NCBI GenBank assembly: GCA_030613915.1
Contig: JAUWKY010000179.1
Location: 1 to 5,477, forward strand
Length of the DNA stretch: 5,477 bases
From: Syntrophobacterales bacterium
GTDB lineage: Bacteria; Desulfobacterota; Syntrophobacteria; BM002
Direction: 5' to 3'
In this document: positions 1 to 5,100 of the stretch, in pieces
Layout: each line of letters begins with the position of its first letter
Numbering within the stretch: position 1 is the stretch's first letter
Program-made: the position numbers and the translations under genes
The notes under the pieces: generated by a model
The model's input: only the letters and a program-made list of their open reading frames with translations
The model's database searches: none
Told to the model about the DNA's origin: nothing

Positions 1-81
1 AAAACCTGCAGCTGCCACCACCTGCGCGATGCCTGATCCCATTATTCCTGCGCCCAGAACGCAGGCCTTTTTGATGTCCAT
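1..81 (-). CDS. 3-hydroxyacyl-CoA (probably 3-hydroxybutyryl-CoA) dehydrogenase, N-terminal fragment
   Basis: Only the first 27 codons are in the window; the gene continues beyond base 1. The minus-strand ATG at 81-79 opens the peptide MDIKKACVLGAGIMGSGIAQ, followed by VVAAAGF. This is the Rossmann-fold NAD-binding loop (GxGxMGxGIAQ) typical of the 3-hydroxyacyl-CoA dehydrogenase family, which oxidises 3-hydroxyacyl-CoA to 3-ketoacyl-CoA in beta-oxidation or butyrate-type metabolism. Because the NAD-binding motif lies at the very N-terminus, a stand-alone Hbd/PaaH-type enzyme is more likely than a FadB-type fusion, where this domain is internal. A good ribosome site (GGGAG, 6 nt before the ATG) supports the start. 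It is co-oriented with the sigma factor gene upstream but separated from it by about 194 bp containing a palindromic repeat, so co-transcription is not evident. The catalytic His/Glu region is not visible. Confidence 0.82.
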   Translation of the reverse strand, partial: MDIKKACVLGAGIMGSGIAQVVAAAGF

Positions 82-111
82 GTGAGTCTCCCTTCCTTCT
101 TTTTCACCTCC

Positions 112-279
112 TTGACGGCTTCGTAAAAAGTCCATCTGTCCCGCCCCGGCGGGATTGCGCTTCATCTTTAGTCATTGCGGCGTACCTGAAAGTACGCCTC
201 ATTCCTAAAGATTTGCGCGCCTTGCATCTGGAGCTTTTTACTGTGCCGTCTTATTAATGACTTTTTACGAGATCATCAA
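112..279. repeat. Palindromic MITE-like intergenic element
   Basis: The stretch folds back on itself almost end to end. The left end GACGGCTTCGTAAAAAG (114-130) matches the reverse complement of 234-250 at 14 of 17 positions. A further outer arm (259-279, starting GACTTTTTACGA) matches the reverse complement of 112-132, with its first 12 bases identical. Inside, ATCTTTAG (164-171) pairs with CTAAAGAT (205-212), and GGCGTAC (179-185) pairs perfectly with GTACGCC (192-198) around a 6-nt loop. The left half also carries a private hairpin, TCCCGCC-CC-GGCGGGA (139-154), with no counterpart on the right. There is no coding potential. The structure fits a non-autonomous transposon derivative (MITE) or a structured intergenic repeat family. 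The outer right arm overlaps the stop codon of the sigma factor gene (276-278). On either strand the transcript would form a strong stem-loop that could end or stabilise mRNA. I infer the MITE nature from architecture alone. Confidence 0.75.
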
Positions 280-848
280 TCCTTGTTTTCAAACCAGTTT
301 GTTTCCAGGCATTCTCTCAAACGCATGCGGGCTCGGTGAAGCATGACTCCCCCATTAGTCGGGGAGACCTGCAGAATCTTACGAACCTCCTCCGCACTGA
401 GTTCATCGAGCTCACGCAAGGTGAATACCTGGTTCAACCGGGGTGGCAGCTCAGACAAGCAATGCTGTAACATCTCCCAAAATTCTTGTTGTTGAAAAAG
501 CAGGCCGGGATCGGTAGTCCACTTTGCCGGCTGGGACTTCCATACCCCTTGTTCATCAAAGGTCTTGTCAGCCAGATTTGCCACGGTCTCGATGTCTTCC
601 TCCGGCCTCTCTCTGCTGATTTTTCTGATGTGATCGATTATTTTGTGTTTGAGTATGCCAAACAGCCAGGTTCGTACAGAAGAACGGCCAGCAAAACTGT
701 CTTTCCCCCGGAGGGCGGCCAGAAAGGTCTCCTGGACCAGATCCTCGGCGACCTGACCATCTTGGATACGGAACAGCGCATAGCGAAAAAGAGAATCGCC
801 ATGCTCGTCTACCCAGGTCTCCGGATCTATAATCTGATTCTGCCCCAT
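276..848 (-). CDS. ECF-type RNA polymerase sigma-70 family sigma factor
   Basis: The product is a small sigma factor (190 residues from the chosen start) with only regions 2 and 4, as in ECF sigma factors, which redirect RNA polymerase to a stress or envelope regulon. Region 2 includes RYAL, the AEDLVQETFLAAL helix and FAGRSSVRTWLFGILKHK, followed by IIDHIRK. Region 4 includes CLSELPPRLNQVFTLRELD, the helix-turn-helix LSAEEVRKILQVSPTN and VMLHRARMRLRECLE, ending NWFENKD. The segment FDEQGVWKSQPAKWTTDP between the regions is typical of the TIGR02943-type group of sigma factors. The frame is open back to an ATG at 914, but I prefer the ATG at 848. It starts MGQNQIIDPETWVDEHGD, matching where family members usually begin, and a promoter ending at 929 would leave the upstream ATG with almost no leader. 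Ribosome sites are weak at both. This group often has a zinc-binding anti-sigma gene just downstream; none is present here, where a repeat and then a dehydrogenase gene follow. Confidence 0.9.
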   Translation of the reverse strand: MGQNQIIDPETWVDEHGDSLFRYALFRIQDGQVAEDLVQETFLAALRGKDSFAGRSSVRTWLFGILKHKIIDHIRKISRERPEEDIETVANLADKTFDEQGVWKSQPAKWTTDPGLLFQQQEFWEMLQHCLSELPPRLNQVFTLRELDELSAEEVRKILQVSPTNGGVMLHRARMRLRECLETNWFENKD

Positions 849-928
849 TTGCCACTCGTATATTAACTTGGCCTGGCTGGAAATGGATTCGCGCTGGGAA
901 AGGCACAACCACATTGCTTCGTTAGCAA

Positions 929-958
929 ATGATATCCTTCATACCGCAGCAAGGTCAA
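929..958 (-). promoter_or_regulatory. Predicted sigma-70 type promoter of the sigma factor gene
   Basis: On the minus strand TTGACC (958-953, 5 of 6 to consensus) is followed after 18 nt by TATCAT (934-929, 5 of 6). Transcription would start near 922, giving a leader of about 74 nt to the ATG at 848. This is a housekeeping-type promoter, so if real the gene is not driven solely by its own ECF product. The call rests on pattern only. Confidence 0.5.
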
Positions 959-959
959 A

Positions 960-984
960 TTTGCAATCATTCCAGAATTGCAAA
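960..984. promoter_or_regulatory. Inverted repeat upstream of the sigma factor promoter, possible operator
   Basis: TTTGCAAT (960-967) and ATTGCAAA (977-984) are perfect 8-bp arms around a 9-nt centre. The repeat begins one base beyond the predicted -35 box (953-958), about 38 to 62 bp upstream of the inferred transcription start, which is where an activator often binds. A dimeric regulator site is plausible, but no regulator gene is adjacent. A chance palindrome in AT-rich DNA cannot be excluded. Confidence 0.35.
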
Positions 985-990
985 ATATCA

Positions 991-1062
991 AATTCCAAGC
1001 ACCAAATCCTAGGGTTTTAGGTGTCAGGTGTCAGGAAAAAGAAACATAGAAGCTGAAACCTG
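991..1062 (+). repeat. Dispersed intergenic repeat, left copy of an inverted pair
   Basis: The unit begins with AATTCCAA (991-998), then carries two tandem GTGTCAG heptamers (1021-1034), a purine-rich GAAAAAGAAA block and AAGCTGAAACCTG (1050-1062). Positions 1021-1062 match the reverse complement of 2756-2797 at 40 of 42 positions, and the AATTCCAA flank also recurs beside the other copy (2827-2834). The two copies bracket the methyltransferase and CofC-like genes. There is no open reading frame of note. It looks like a dispersed non-coding repeat family rather than an insertion-sequence end. Confidence 0.75.
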
Positions 1063-1220
1063 TCGAAGATCCCGTCTGAAGCGAAGCGGCAGCGGGGAAC
1101 ACTGAACACTGAAACCTCCAGCCGTTCGCGATCTTTACCGGCAAAGCCATTCAACTATGACCCCCGCAAGGCGGGATCTGGGACTGGCCCTTCGAAGATC
1201 CCGCTACGCGGGGAAGGACC
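1063..1220. repeat. Cluster of short GC-rich palindromes and tandem heptamers
   Basis: TCGAAGATCCCG occurs twice in direct orientation (1063-1074 and 1192-1203), each time opening a hairpin closed by CGGGGA. Compact hairpins are CCCGC-AAG-GCGGG (1163-1175) and CCCGC-TAC-GCGGG (1200-1212). The second is enclosed by outer arms GGCCCTTC (1186-1193) and GAAGGACC (1213-1220), which pair with one mismatch-type position. GAACACT is repeated in tandem at 1097-1110, with a degenerate third unit to 1117. On the minus strand this lies downstream of the methyltransferase stop, so the hairpins could act as 3'-end structures. They lack a following T-run, so I do not call an intrinsic terminator. Confidence 0.6.
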
Positions 1221-1245
1221 TGTTTTCGATGTTGAATAAATACCC

Positions 1246-1974
1246 CTACTTCTGGGCCACAATGACAGAAAACCCTTTTTGAACCTCACTGGAGATGACA
1301 CTGAAACCAAGGTGTTGCAGAAAATCGTGAACTTGGTGCATGCCAATACGAAGCTTTCTGTATGTGCTTTTTCTAAGTTCCCAGCCAGAATCTCCCTTAA
1401 CAAAAACAATATCGTGGACATTCACCTGGGTTGCTTCATATTCCAGAAATGTTGCCATTATCTTATCATCGTCACTTCTTACCGGAATAATACGATCTAT
1501 ACCCTTAAGTTCGGCAGTGAGGTCCCTGAAGGAGAGAGCGAATCTGCCTCCTTGTTCTAGGAGTGAATAGATATTGGCGAACAAAGCCGATATCTCGCGG
1601 GTCTTCTGAAGGTGGGTAAGGGTATCTCCCATACATACTGCCACTTCAAAAGGACCCTTATCAGCATAAATGCTGTAATCTAGAAGATCTCCCTGAACAG
1701 CATTTATATCTCGCCCAGCGCTTCGATTTCGCAATTCATTTAGTAAAGTCTCGCAGATGTCAACGGCTAAGACCCTGAATCCCAGCTTCGCCAAGGCAAT
1801 TGATTGAAAACCTGAGCCACAACCAAGATCAAGAGCTTTCCCTCCAGATCGAGGCTCAATGCCGGTCAGTTTAAAGAAATCTTTGTTCTCCTGGACTTTG
1901 GCATTAAAGTCCCCGAACATCCAGGAGTAATGTTCTGCGAGAAAATTGTCGTAATGTTTCCTAACTGATGCCAC
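1246..1974 (-). CDS. Class I SAM-dependent methyltransferase, substrate unknown
   Basis: The 242-residue protein has a seven-beta-strand Rossmann methyltransferase core. Motif I is ALDLGCGSGF (47-56), the SAM glycine-rich loop; the acidic end of strand 2 is AVDIC (70-74, D72 expected to bind the ribose). GDLLDY (95-100) fits motif III and CMGDTLTHL (114-122) the motif IV region. The C-terminal third (LEYEATQVNVHDIVFVK and beyond) is probably the substrate-binding strand set. It starts at GTG (1974-1972), not ATG; GGAG lies 5 nt upstream and supports this start. It diverges from the CofC-like gene across 97 bp. That neighbour family has been linked to arsenosugar synthesis, but I do not see the cysteine arrangement expected of the arsenite methyltransferase ArsM, so I would not name it so. 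It could methylate a small molecule, lipid or sugar. The fold is secure; the substrate is not determinable here. Confidence 0.88.
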   Translation of the reverse strand: MASVRKHYDNFLAEHYSWMFGDFNAKVQENKDFFKLTGIEPRSGGKALDLGCGSGFQSIALAKLGFRVLAVDICETLLNELRNRSAGRDINAVQGDLLDYSIYADKGPFEVAVCMGDTLTHLQKTREISALFANIYSLLEQGGRFALSFRDLTAELKGIDRIIPVRSDDDKIMATFLEYEATQVNVHDIVFVKGDSGWELRKSTYRKLRIGMHQVHDFLQHLGFSVISSEVQKGFSVIVAQK

Positions 1975-2004
1975 CTTGTCTCCACCCTTGGAGTTTAGTA
2001 AGGT

Positions 2005-2035
2005 AGTATGATCACATTCTGTCGGCCCCTGTCAA
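2005..2035 (-). promoter_or_regulatory. Possible promoter of the methyltransferase gene
   Basis: On the minus strand a perfect TTGACA (2035-2030) is followed after 19 nt by CATACT (2010-2005, 4 of 6 to consensus). Spacing is longer than ideal. Transcription would begin near 1998, about 24 nt before the GTG start. On the plus strand the same bases contain TATGAT (2007-2012), a -10-like box for the divergent gene, but I find no matching -35. Confidence 0.35.
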
Positions 2036-2071
2036 GAGCATCAAGTCGCAGAAGATACAGATGAGGCTTAC

Positions 2072-2734
2072 ATGGACGCTGCCTTGATTGTTGTCGCCAA
2101 AAAGCCCGAACCCGGCTTTACAAAAACCCGCCTTTGTCCACCCTTCACACCTCAAGATGCAGCTAAATTCTATCGCTGCTTGATGCTGGACACACTGGCG
2201 CTTGCAAACCGACTAAAAAATGTCGACCACACCCTGGCCTACACGCCGCCGGATGCCCATTCCTATTTTCACAGCCTGATACCTGATGGCTTCAGATTAA
2301 TGCGCCAATCAGGCGCCGATCTTGGCGAGCGGCTGGCCAATGCATTGGCCCATCATTTTGAATCAGGCTATCGACGGGTGGTCATTATGAACAGCGACGG
2401 CCCAACCCTACCGCTTACTTATCTGTCAGAAGCCTTTTCGGGCTTGGACCATGCCGACATCACCCTGGGAATGGGTCACGATGGCGGCTATTATTTGATC
2501 GGCATGAAGCGACTCCAACCCGCCTTATTCGAAGGTATCGCTTGGAGCACTGAGAGGGTTATTCCCCAGACGATTGCGGCCTGCCGTAGCCTCGGTTTGC
2601 AAGTGCACAAAGTCCCCGAGTGGTATGACGTCGACGTCGCAACCGACCTAGACCGGCTTCGCCATGACTTGAGGCAAAACCCAGCTGCTGCACCTCACAC
2701 CCTCGCCTTCTTGCAGCAAATAAACAAGATCTGA
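2072..2734 (+). CDS. DUF2064/CofC-like nucleotidyl- or glycosyltransferase (TIGR04282-type)
   Basis: The 220-residue protein has a GT-A/nucleotidyltransferase-like fold. The N-terminal loop KKPEPGFTKTRL (10-21) resembles the nucleotide-binding loop of CofC and MobA. NSDGPTLP (107-114) carries the metal-binding Asp of the usual (G/N)SDxPxLP motif. GHDGGYYLIGMK (135-146), AWST (157-160) and WYDVDVATDL (184-193) complete the family pattern. Length is normal and the gene looks intact. ATG at 2072 is preceded by GAGG at 5 nt. Members are annotated as 'rSAM/selenodomain-associated transferase 1' or as arsenosugar-biosynthesis glycosyltransferases. Neither a radical-SAM partner nor the companion TIGR04283 transferase is visible, so the arsenosugar role is only a family association. 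It diverges from a methyltransferase gene and converges on a Nudix gene. Transfer of a nucleotide-activated sugar or phospho-group to a small acceptor is the most that can be inferred. Confidence 0.88.
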   Translation: MDAALIVVAKKPEPGFTKTRLCPPFTPQDAAKFYRCLMLDTLALANRLKNVDHTLAYTPPDAHSYFHSLIPDGFRLMRQSGADLGERLANALAHHFESGYRRVVIMNSDGPTLPLTYLSEAFSGLDHADITLGMGHDGGYYLIGMKRLQPALFEGIAWSTERVIPQTIAACRSLGLQVHKVPEWYDVDVATDLDRLRHDLRQNPAAAPHTLAFLQQINKI

Positions 2735-2750
2735 CCGCACCGGATCTCAG

Positions 2751-2834
2751 GGTTTCAGGTTTCAGCTTCCATTTTTCTTTTTCCTGACACCTGACACCGG
2801 ACACCTGACACCTTAATCATTGTGATTTGGAATT
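2751..2834 (-). repeat. Dispersed intergenic repeat, right copy of an inverted pair
   Basis: This fills most of the 100-bp gap between two convergent genes. It contains GGTTTCA twice (2751-2764), a T-rich ATTTTTCTTTTTC block, then four tandem heptamers (2784-2811: CTGACAC, CTGACAC, CGGACAC, CTGACAC) and TTGGAATT (2827-2834) directly at the Nudix stop codon. Read on the minus strand, 2797-2756 matches 1021-1062 at 40 of 42 positions. This copy has four heptamers where the left one has two, so heptamer number varies between copies. The T-rich block lies just after the transferase gene on its sense strand, but no strong stem precedes it. Confidence 0.72.
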
Positions 2835-3374
2835 CTAGCTGCGTCGTCGAGCTGCCAGGAGGAGACCCATCACACTCATGCTATCCATAATTTCGCCCTC
2901 CAGCGCCATACGCAACGCCTCGTCGAACGAAAAAATGCGCCTCTCCAGGAACTCAGTCTCGTCGGGCATTACTTCGACAGGAGTCAACTCTGCACCGATG
3001 TAGAGGTGCGCCGTTTCATCACAGATACACTTGGAAGTGTAGTAGCTGCTGATGTGGATCAATCGACCGGCATAGTACCCTGCCTCTTCTGCCAACTCGC
3101 GCTGAGCTGCTTTCTCCAACGTCTCTCCCTCTTTTAAGCCACCGGTGGGCATTTCCCAGCGGTGGGCCTCACCCTGTACGTACCTATACTGGCGCACCAG
3201 CAGCACGTGGTCTTCGTCTACAAAGGGCAGAACGCCCACACAATCCCCAAAGACGACCACCCCGTAAATGGTGGTTCGACCATTGGGCAACTCCGCTATG
3301 TCCTCGCGCAGTCGCATCCACGGGTTCTCATAGATCATTTTGGTGGAGAGAGTTTTCCAAGGCTTCGGCTTCAT
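2835..3374 (-). CDS. Nudix hydrolase, ADP-ribose pyrophosphatase-like
   Basis: The 179-residue protein contains a complete Nudix box: G78, x5, E84, x7, then RELAEEAGY (92-100). The REL-x-EE acidic residues coordinate the divalent metal that hydrolyses a nucleoside diphosphate linked to another moiety. The flanks RQYRY (61-65) and WEMPTGGLKEGE (73-84) and the C-terminal part (EFLERRIFSFDEAL, then EIMDSMSVMGLLLA) are typical of the NudF/ADP-ribose or nucleotide-sugar pyrophosphatase group, which act as cytoplasmic dimers. The likely reaction is ADP-ribose to AMP and ribose 5-phosphate, though sugar nucleotides are a realistic alternative given nearby glycosyltransferases. ATG at 3374-3372 has GGAG 6 nt upstream. 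It converges on the CofC-like gene and diverges from the synthase gene, so it is probably transcribed alone. Nothing suggests damage. Confidence 0.92.
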   Translation of the reverse strand: MKPKPWKTLSTKMIYENPWMRLREDIAELPNGRTTIYGVVVFGDCVGVLPFVDEDHVLLVRQYRYVQGEAHRWEMPTGGLKEGETLEKAAQRELAEEAGYYAGRLIHISSYYTSKCICDETAHLYIGAELTPVEVMPDETEFLERRIFSFDEALRMALEGEIMDSMSVMGLLLAARRRS

Positions 3375-3486
3375 TTTTTGCTCCGTTGAAGTTGATCTTA
3401 TGGGGGGTCTGGGATAAGGCAGTATTAACCGAGAGAAAGCTCAATAGGAAGCAATTCCCCGATCCTCTTGCCTCCACAACTGCAAT

Positions 3487-3529
3487 TTGTTATTTTAACA
3501 ACAGCATTGGCGAGTATTGATGATATCAT
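3487..3529. promoter_or_regulatory. Two perfect palindromes in the Nudix/synthase divergent spacer
   Basis: The 222-bp spacer (3375-3596) has no gene. It holds TTGTTA-TTT-TAACAA (3487-3501), a 6-bp inverted repeat, and ATGATATCAT (3520-3529), a perfect 10-bp palindrome, in AT-rich DNA about 70 to 110 bp before the synthase start. Such paired sites are compatible with operators controlling the divergent genes, but no promoter with good -35 and -10 boxes and proper spacing could be placed with confidence, and small AT-rich palindromes arise by chance. Confidence 0.3.
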
Positions 3530-3588
3530 AGTAAATTATTGCCAACCAGGCACCCACTCCTATGCCAGATTGTAGAAATTCCGAGACG

Positions 3589-3594
3589 TATAAT
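3589..3594 (+). promoter_or_regulatory. Perfect TATAAT immediately before the synthase start codon
   Basis: TATAAT ends two bases before the ATG at 3597. The closest -35-like sequence, TTGTAG (3570-3575), is only 13 nt away, which is too short for a standard promoter. If functional it would produce an essentially leaderless message or one lacking the annotated start. It may well be coincidental. Confidence 0.15.
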
Positions 3595-3596
3595 CT

Positions 3597-5096
3597 ATGA
3601 ATGCAGCCGAAGACATACTGCTGGTTTTTTATCTAGCCGCTCTGTTCTCCCTCTTTGTCTACGGGATTAATTGCTACTTCTTGATGATTTACTATCGAAT
3701 GAGTCTTCCGAAAGCCCGCCTAAGGCAGCAGAACCTGCAAGATAAATTTTATAACACACTCCCCTTGACAGGCTGGCCCCGCGTAACCATTCAGCTTCCT
3801 ATCTTTAACGAGCGCTACGTGGCTACAAGGCTAGTGAAAGCGGCCTGTCAAATTGACTACCCCAAGGAGCTGCTTGAAATCCAGGTTCTCGACGATTCCA
3901 CCGATGACACTGTTGAGATCGCCGGGGCCGTTGTTCAAGAGATGCGAAAGCAAGGCTTTGATATCACTCACCTGCATCGCAAAGTTCGTACCGGCTATAA
4001 GGCCGGCGCCCTCAAGGAGGGACTGAGATCGGCCAAGGGTGAGTTTACTGGTATCTTTGACGCCGATTTTGTCCCCAGCAAAGATTTTCTCAGAAAGACA
4101 ATCCCCTATTTCGTTGATCCTGAGGTGGGTATGGTTCAGGCCCGCTGGGGGCATCTCAACTGCGATTACTCTATGCTTACCAGGGCGCAGTCCATGGGTA
4201 TTGACGGTCACTTCGGTGTGGAACAGGCCGCCAGGTCATGGGGCGGCTTATTCATGAATTTTAACGGTACGGCCGGCATCTGGCGCAAAAAGACCATCAA
4301 CGATGCCGGAGGCTGGCAGGCGGACACCTTGACCGAGGATTTGGACCTTAGCTATCGGGCCCAACTCAAAGGTTGGAAATTGGAATTCGCACAAGGAGTG
4401 GTGTGTCTAGCGGAACTCCCGGTGACAATCAACGGTTTCAAATCTCAGCAGCACCGTTGGGCCAAAGGCTCAATCGAAACGGCCAAGAAGAATCTGCTGA
4501 GACTATTCAAGGCCGACCTGCCACTGCTGATCAAGATCCAGTCATTCTTGCACCTGACTCATTACATGGTTCACCCGCTGATGATCATCGTGGTTTTAAC
4601 TTCAATACCCATGCTTTTCACCAAGTGGTTCTTCTTGGGTATCCCTCTTCCTCTCTTGTTCTTCACCCTATTTTGTCTGGCCACCTTTGGTCCGTCAAAC
4701 ATGTACATTTTCTCGCAAAGAATTCTTCATTCAGACTGGAAAAAAAGCATCAAGTACTTGCCTTTTCTGATGTTTCTGGGGACTGGAATTTCGGTTAACA
4801 ATACCAAGGCAATTCTGCAAGCCCTTCTCGGGATTAAGACTGGTTTTGTTCGCACCCCCAAGTATGGAATAGAAAGCAAGGAAGACACCTGGTACGGGAA
4901 ACTCTATTCGATTCCTTTCAGTGCCGTATCTATCATTGAGCTGCTATTGGGGCTCTATTCCCTGGCCGGTTTTCTCCTTTTTCTTCTCTACAGCAAATAC
5001 TTCATCAGTCCTTTCTTGTTTATCTATACCGCCGGATTTCTCTACGTCTTCTCCCTCTCGGTCATGCACGCATACGCACACGGCAGAAAAAGCTAG
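3597..5096 (+). CDS. Processive family 2 glycosyltransferase, cellulose/mannan-synthase-like membrane protein
   Basis: The 499-residue protein resembles CESA_CaSu_A2 and plant CslA/CslC synthases, which polymerise beta-linked hexoses from nucleotide sugars at the cytoplasmic face and export the chain. One N-terminal membrane helix (about 7-33) precedes a GT-A domain with QLPIFNE (66-72), LDDSTDDT (98-105), DADF (155-158), FNGTAGIWR (222-230), TED (246-248, catalytic base) and QQHRW (284-288, the processive QxxRW signature). Hydrophobic segments follow at about 316-340, 344-366, 385-408, 440-467 and 470-491. FVRTPKYG (417-424) sits where BcsA has its FxVTxK gating loop. The chain ends after the membrane part with no PilZ domain, so direct c-di-GMP control as in BcsA is not expected. 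FNGTAGIWR and the AGGW motif are closest to mannan/glucan CslA-type enzymes; the sugar cannot be fixed from sequence. An in-frame TAA (3591-3593) just upstream forces the start at 3597; its ribosome site is weak. The GT-C gene follows after 4 bp. Confidence 0.93.
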   Translation: MNAAEDILLVFYLAALFSLFVYGINCYFLMIYYRMSLPKARLRQQNLQDKFYNTLPLTGWPRVTIQLPIFNERYVATRLVKAACQIDYPKELLEIQVLDDSTDDTVEIAGAVVQEMRKQGFDITHLHRKVRTGYKAGALKEGLRSAKGEFTGIFDADFVPSKDFLRKTIPYFVDPEVGMVQARWGHLNCDYSMLTRAQSMGIDGHFGVEQAARSWGGLFMNFNGTAGIWRKKTINDAGGWQADTLTEDLDLSYRAQLKGWKLEFAQGVVCLAELPVTINGFKSQQHRWAKGSIETAKKNLLRLFKADLPLLIKIQSFLHLTHYMVHPLMIIVVLTSIPMLFTKWFFLGIPLPLLFFTLFCLATFGPSNMYIFSQRILHSDWKKSIKYLPFLMFLGTGISVNNTKAILQALLGIKTGFVRTPKYGIESKEDTWYGKLYSIPFSAVSIIELLLGLYSLAGFLLFLLYSKYFISPFLFIYTAGFLYVFSLSVMHAYAHGRKS

Positions 5097-5100
5097 AGTA

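Larger units (their letters stand above)
849..1245. other. Gene-free spacer between sigma factor and methyltransferase genes
   Basis: This 397-bp stretch (331 bp if the sigma gene starts at 914) contains no open reading frame that looks coding. From left to right it holds the leader and promoter of the sigma gene, an AT-rich inverted repeat, one copy of the inverted intergenic repeat, and the cluster of GC-rich hairpins described separately. It separates two minus-strand genes that probably have independent promoters. Confidence 0.6.

Noticed and set aside
347..366. CTCCCC/GGGGAG inverted repeat inside the sigma factor gene
   Set aside because: It lies in codons of the region 4 helix-turn-helix with an intact frame and is explained by the coding sequence.
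486..866. Plus-strand open frame of 126 codons opposite the sigma factor gene
   Set aside because: It is a shadow of the conserved minus-strand gene and its translation shows no recognisable domain.
1021..1034. GTGTCAG tandem units as a CRISPR array
   Set aside because: Units are 7 bp and directly abutting with no spacers, unlike CRISPR repeats.
1163..1220. GC-rich hairpins as intrinsic terminators of the methyltransferase gene
   Set aside because: Neither hairpin is followed by a run of T on the transcript strand, and similar hairpins occur elsewhere as repeats, so a repeat family explains them better.
1246..1974. Naming the methyltransferase ArsM because of its neighbour
   Set aside because: The SAM motifs are generic and the cysteine pattern expected for arsenite binding is not apparent.
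2727..2747. Hairpin AGATCTG/CGGATCT overlapping the CofC-like stop codon as a terminator
   Set aside because: The stem is 7 bp with a G-U pair and is not followed by a T-run; the nearest T-rich block is more than 20 bases further on.
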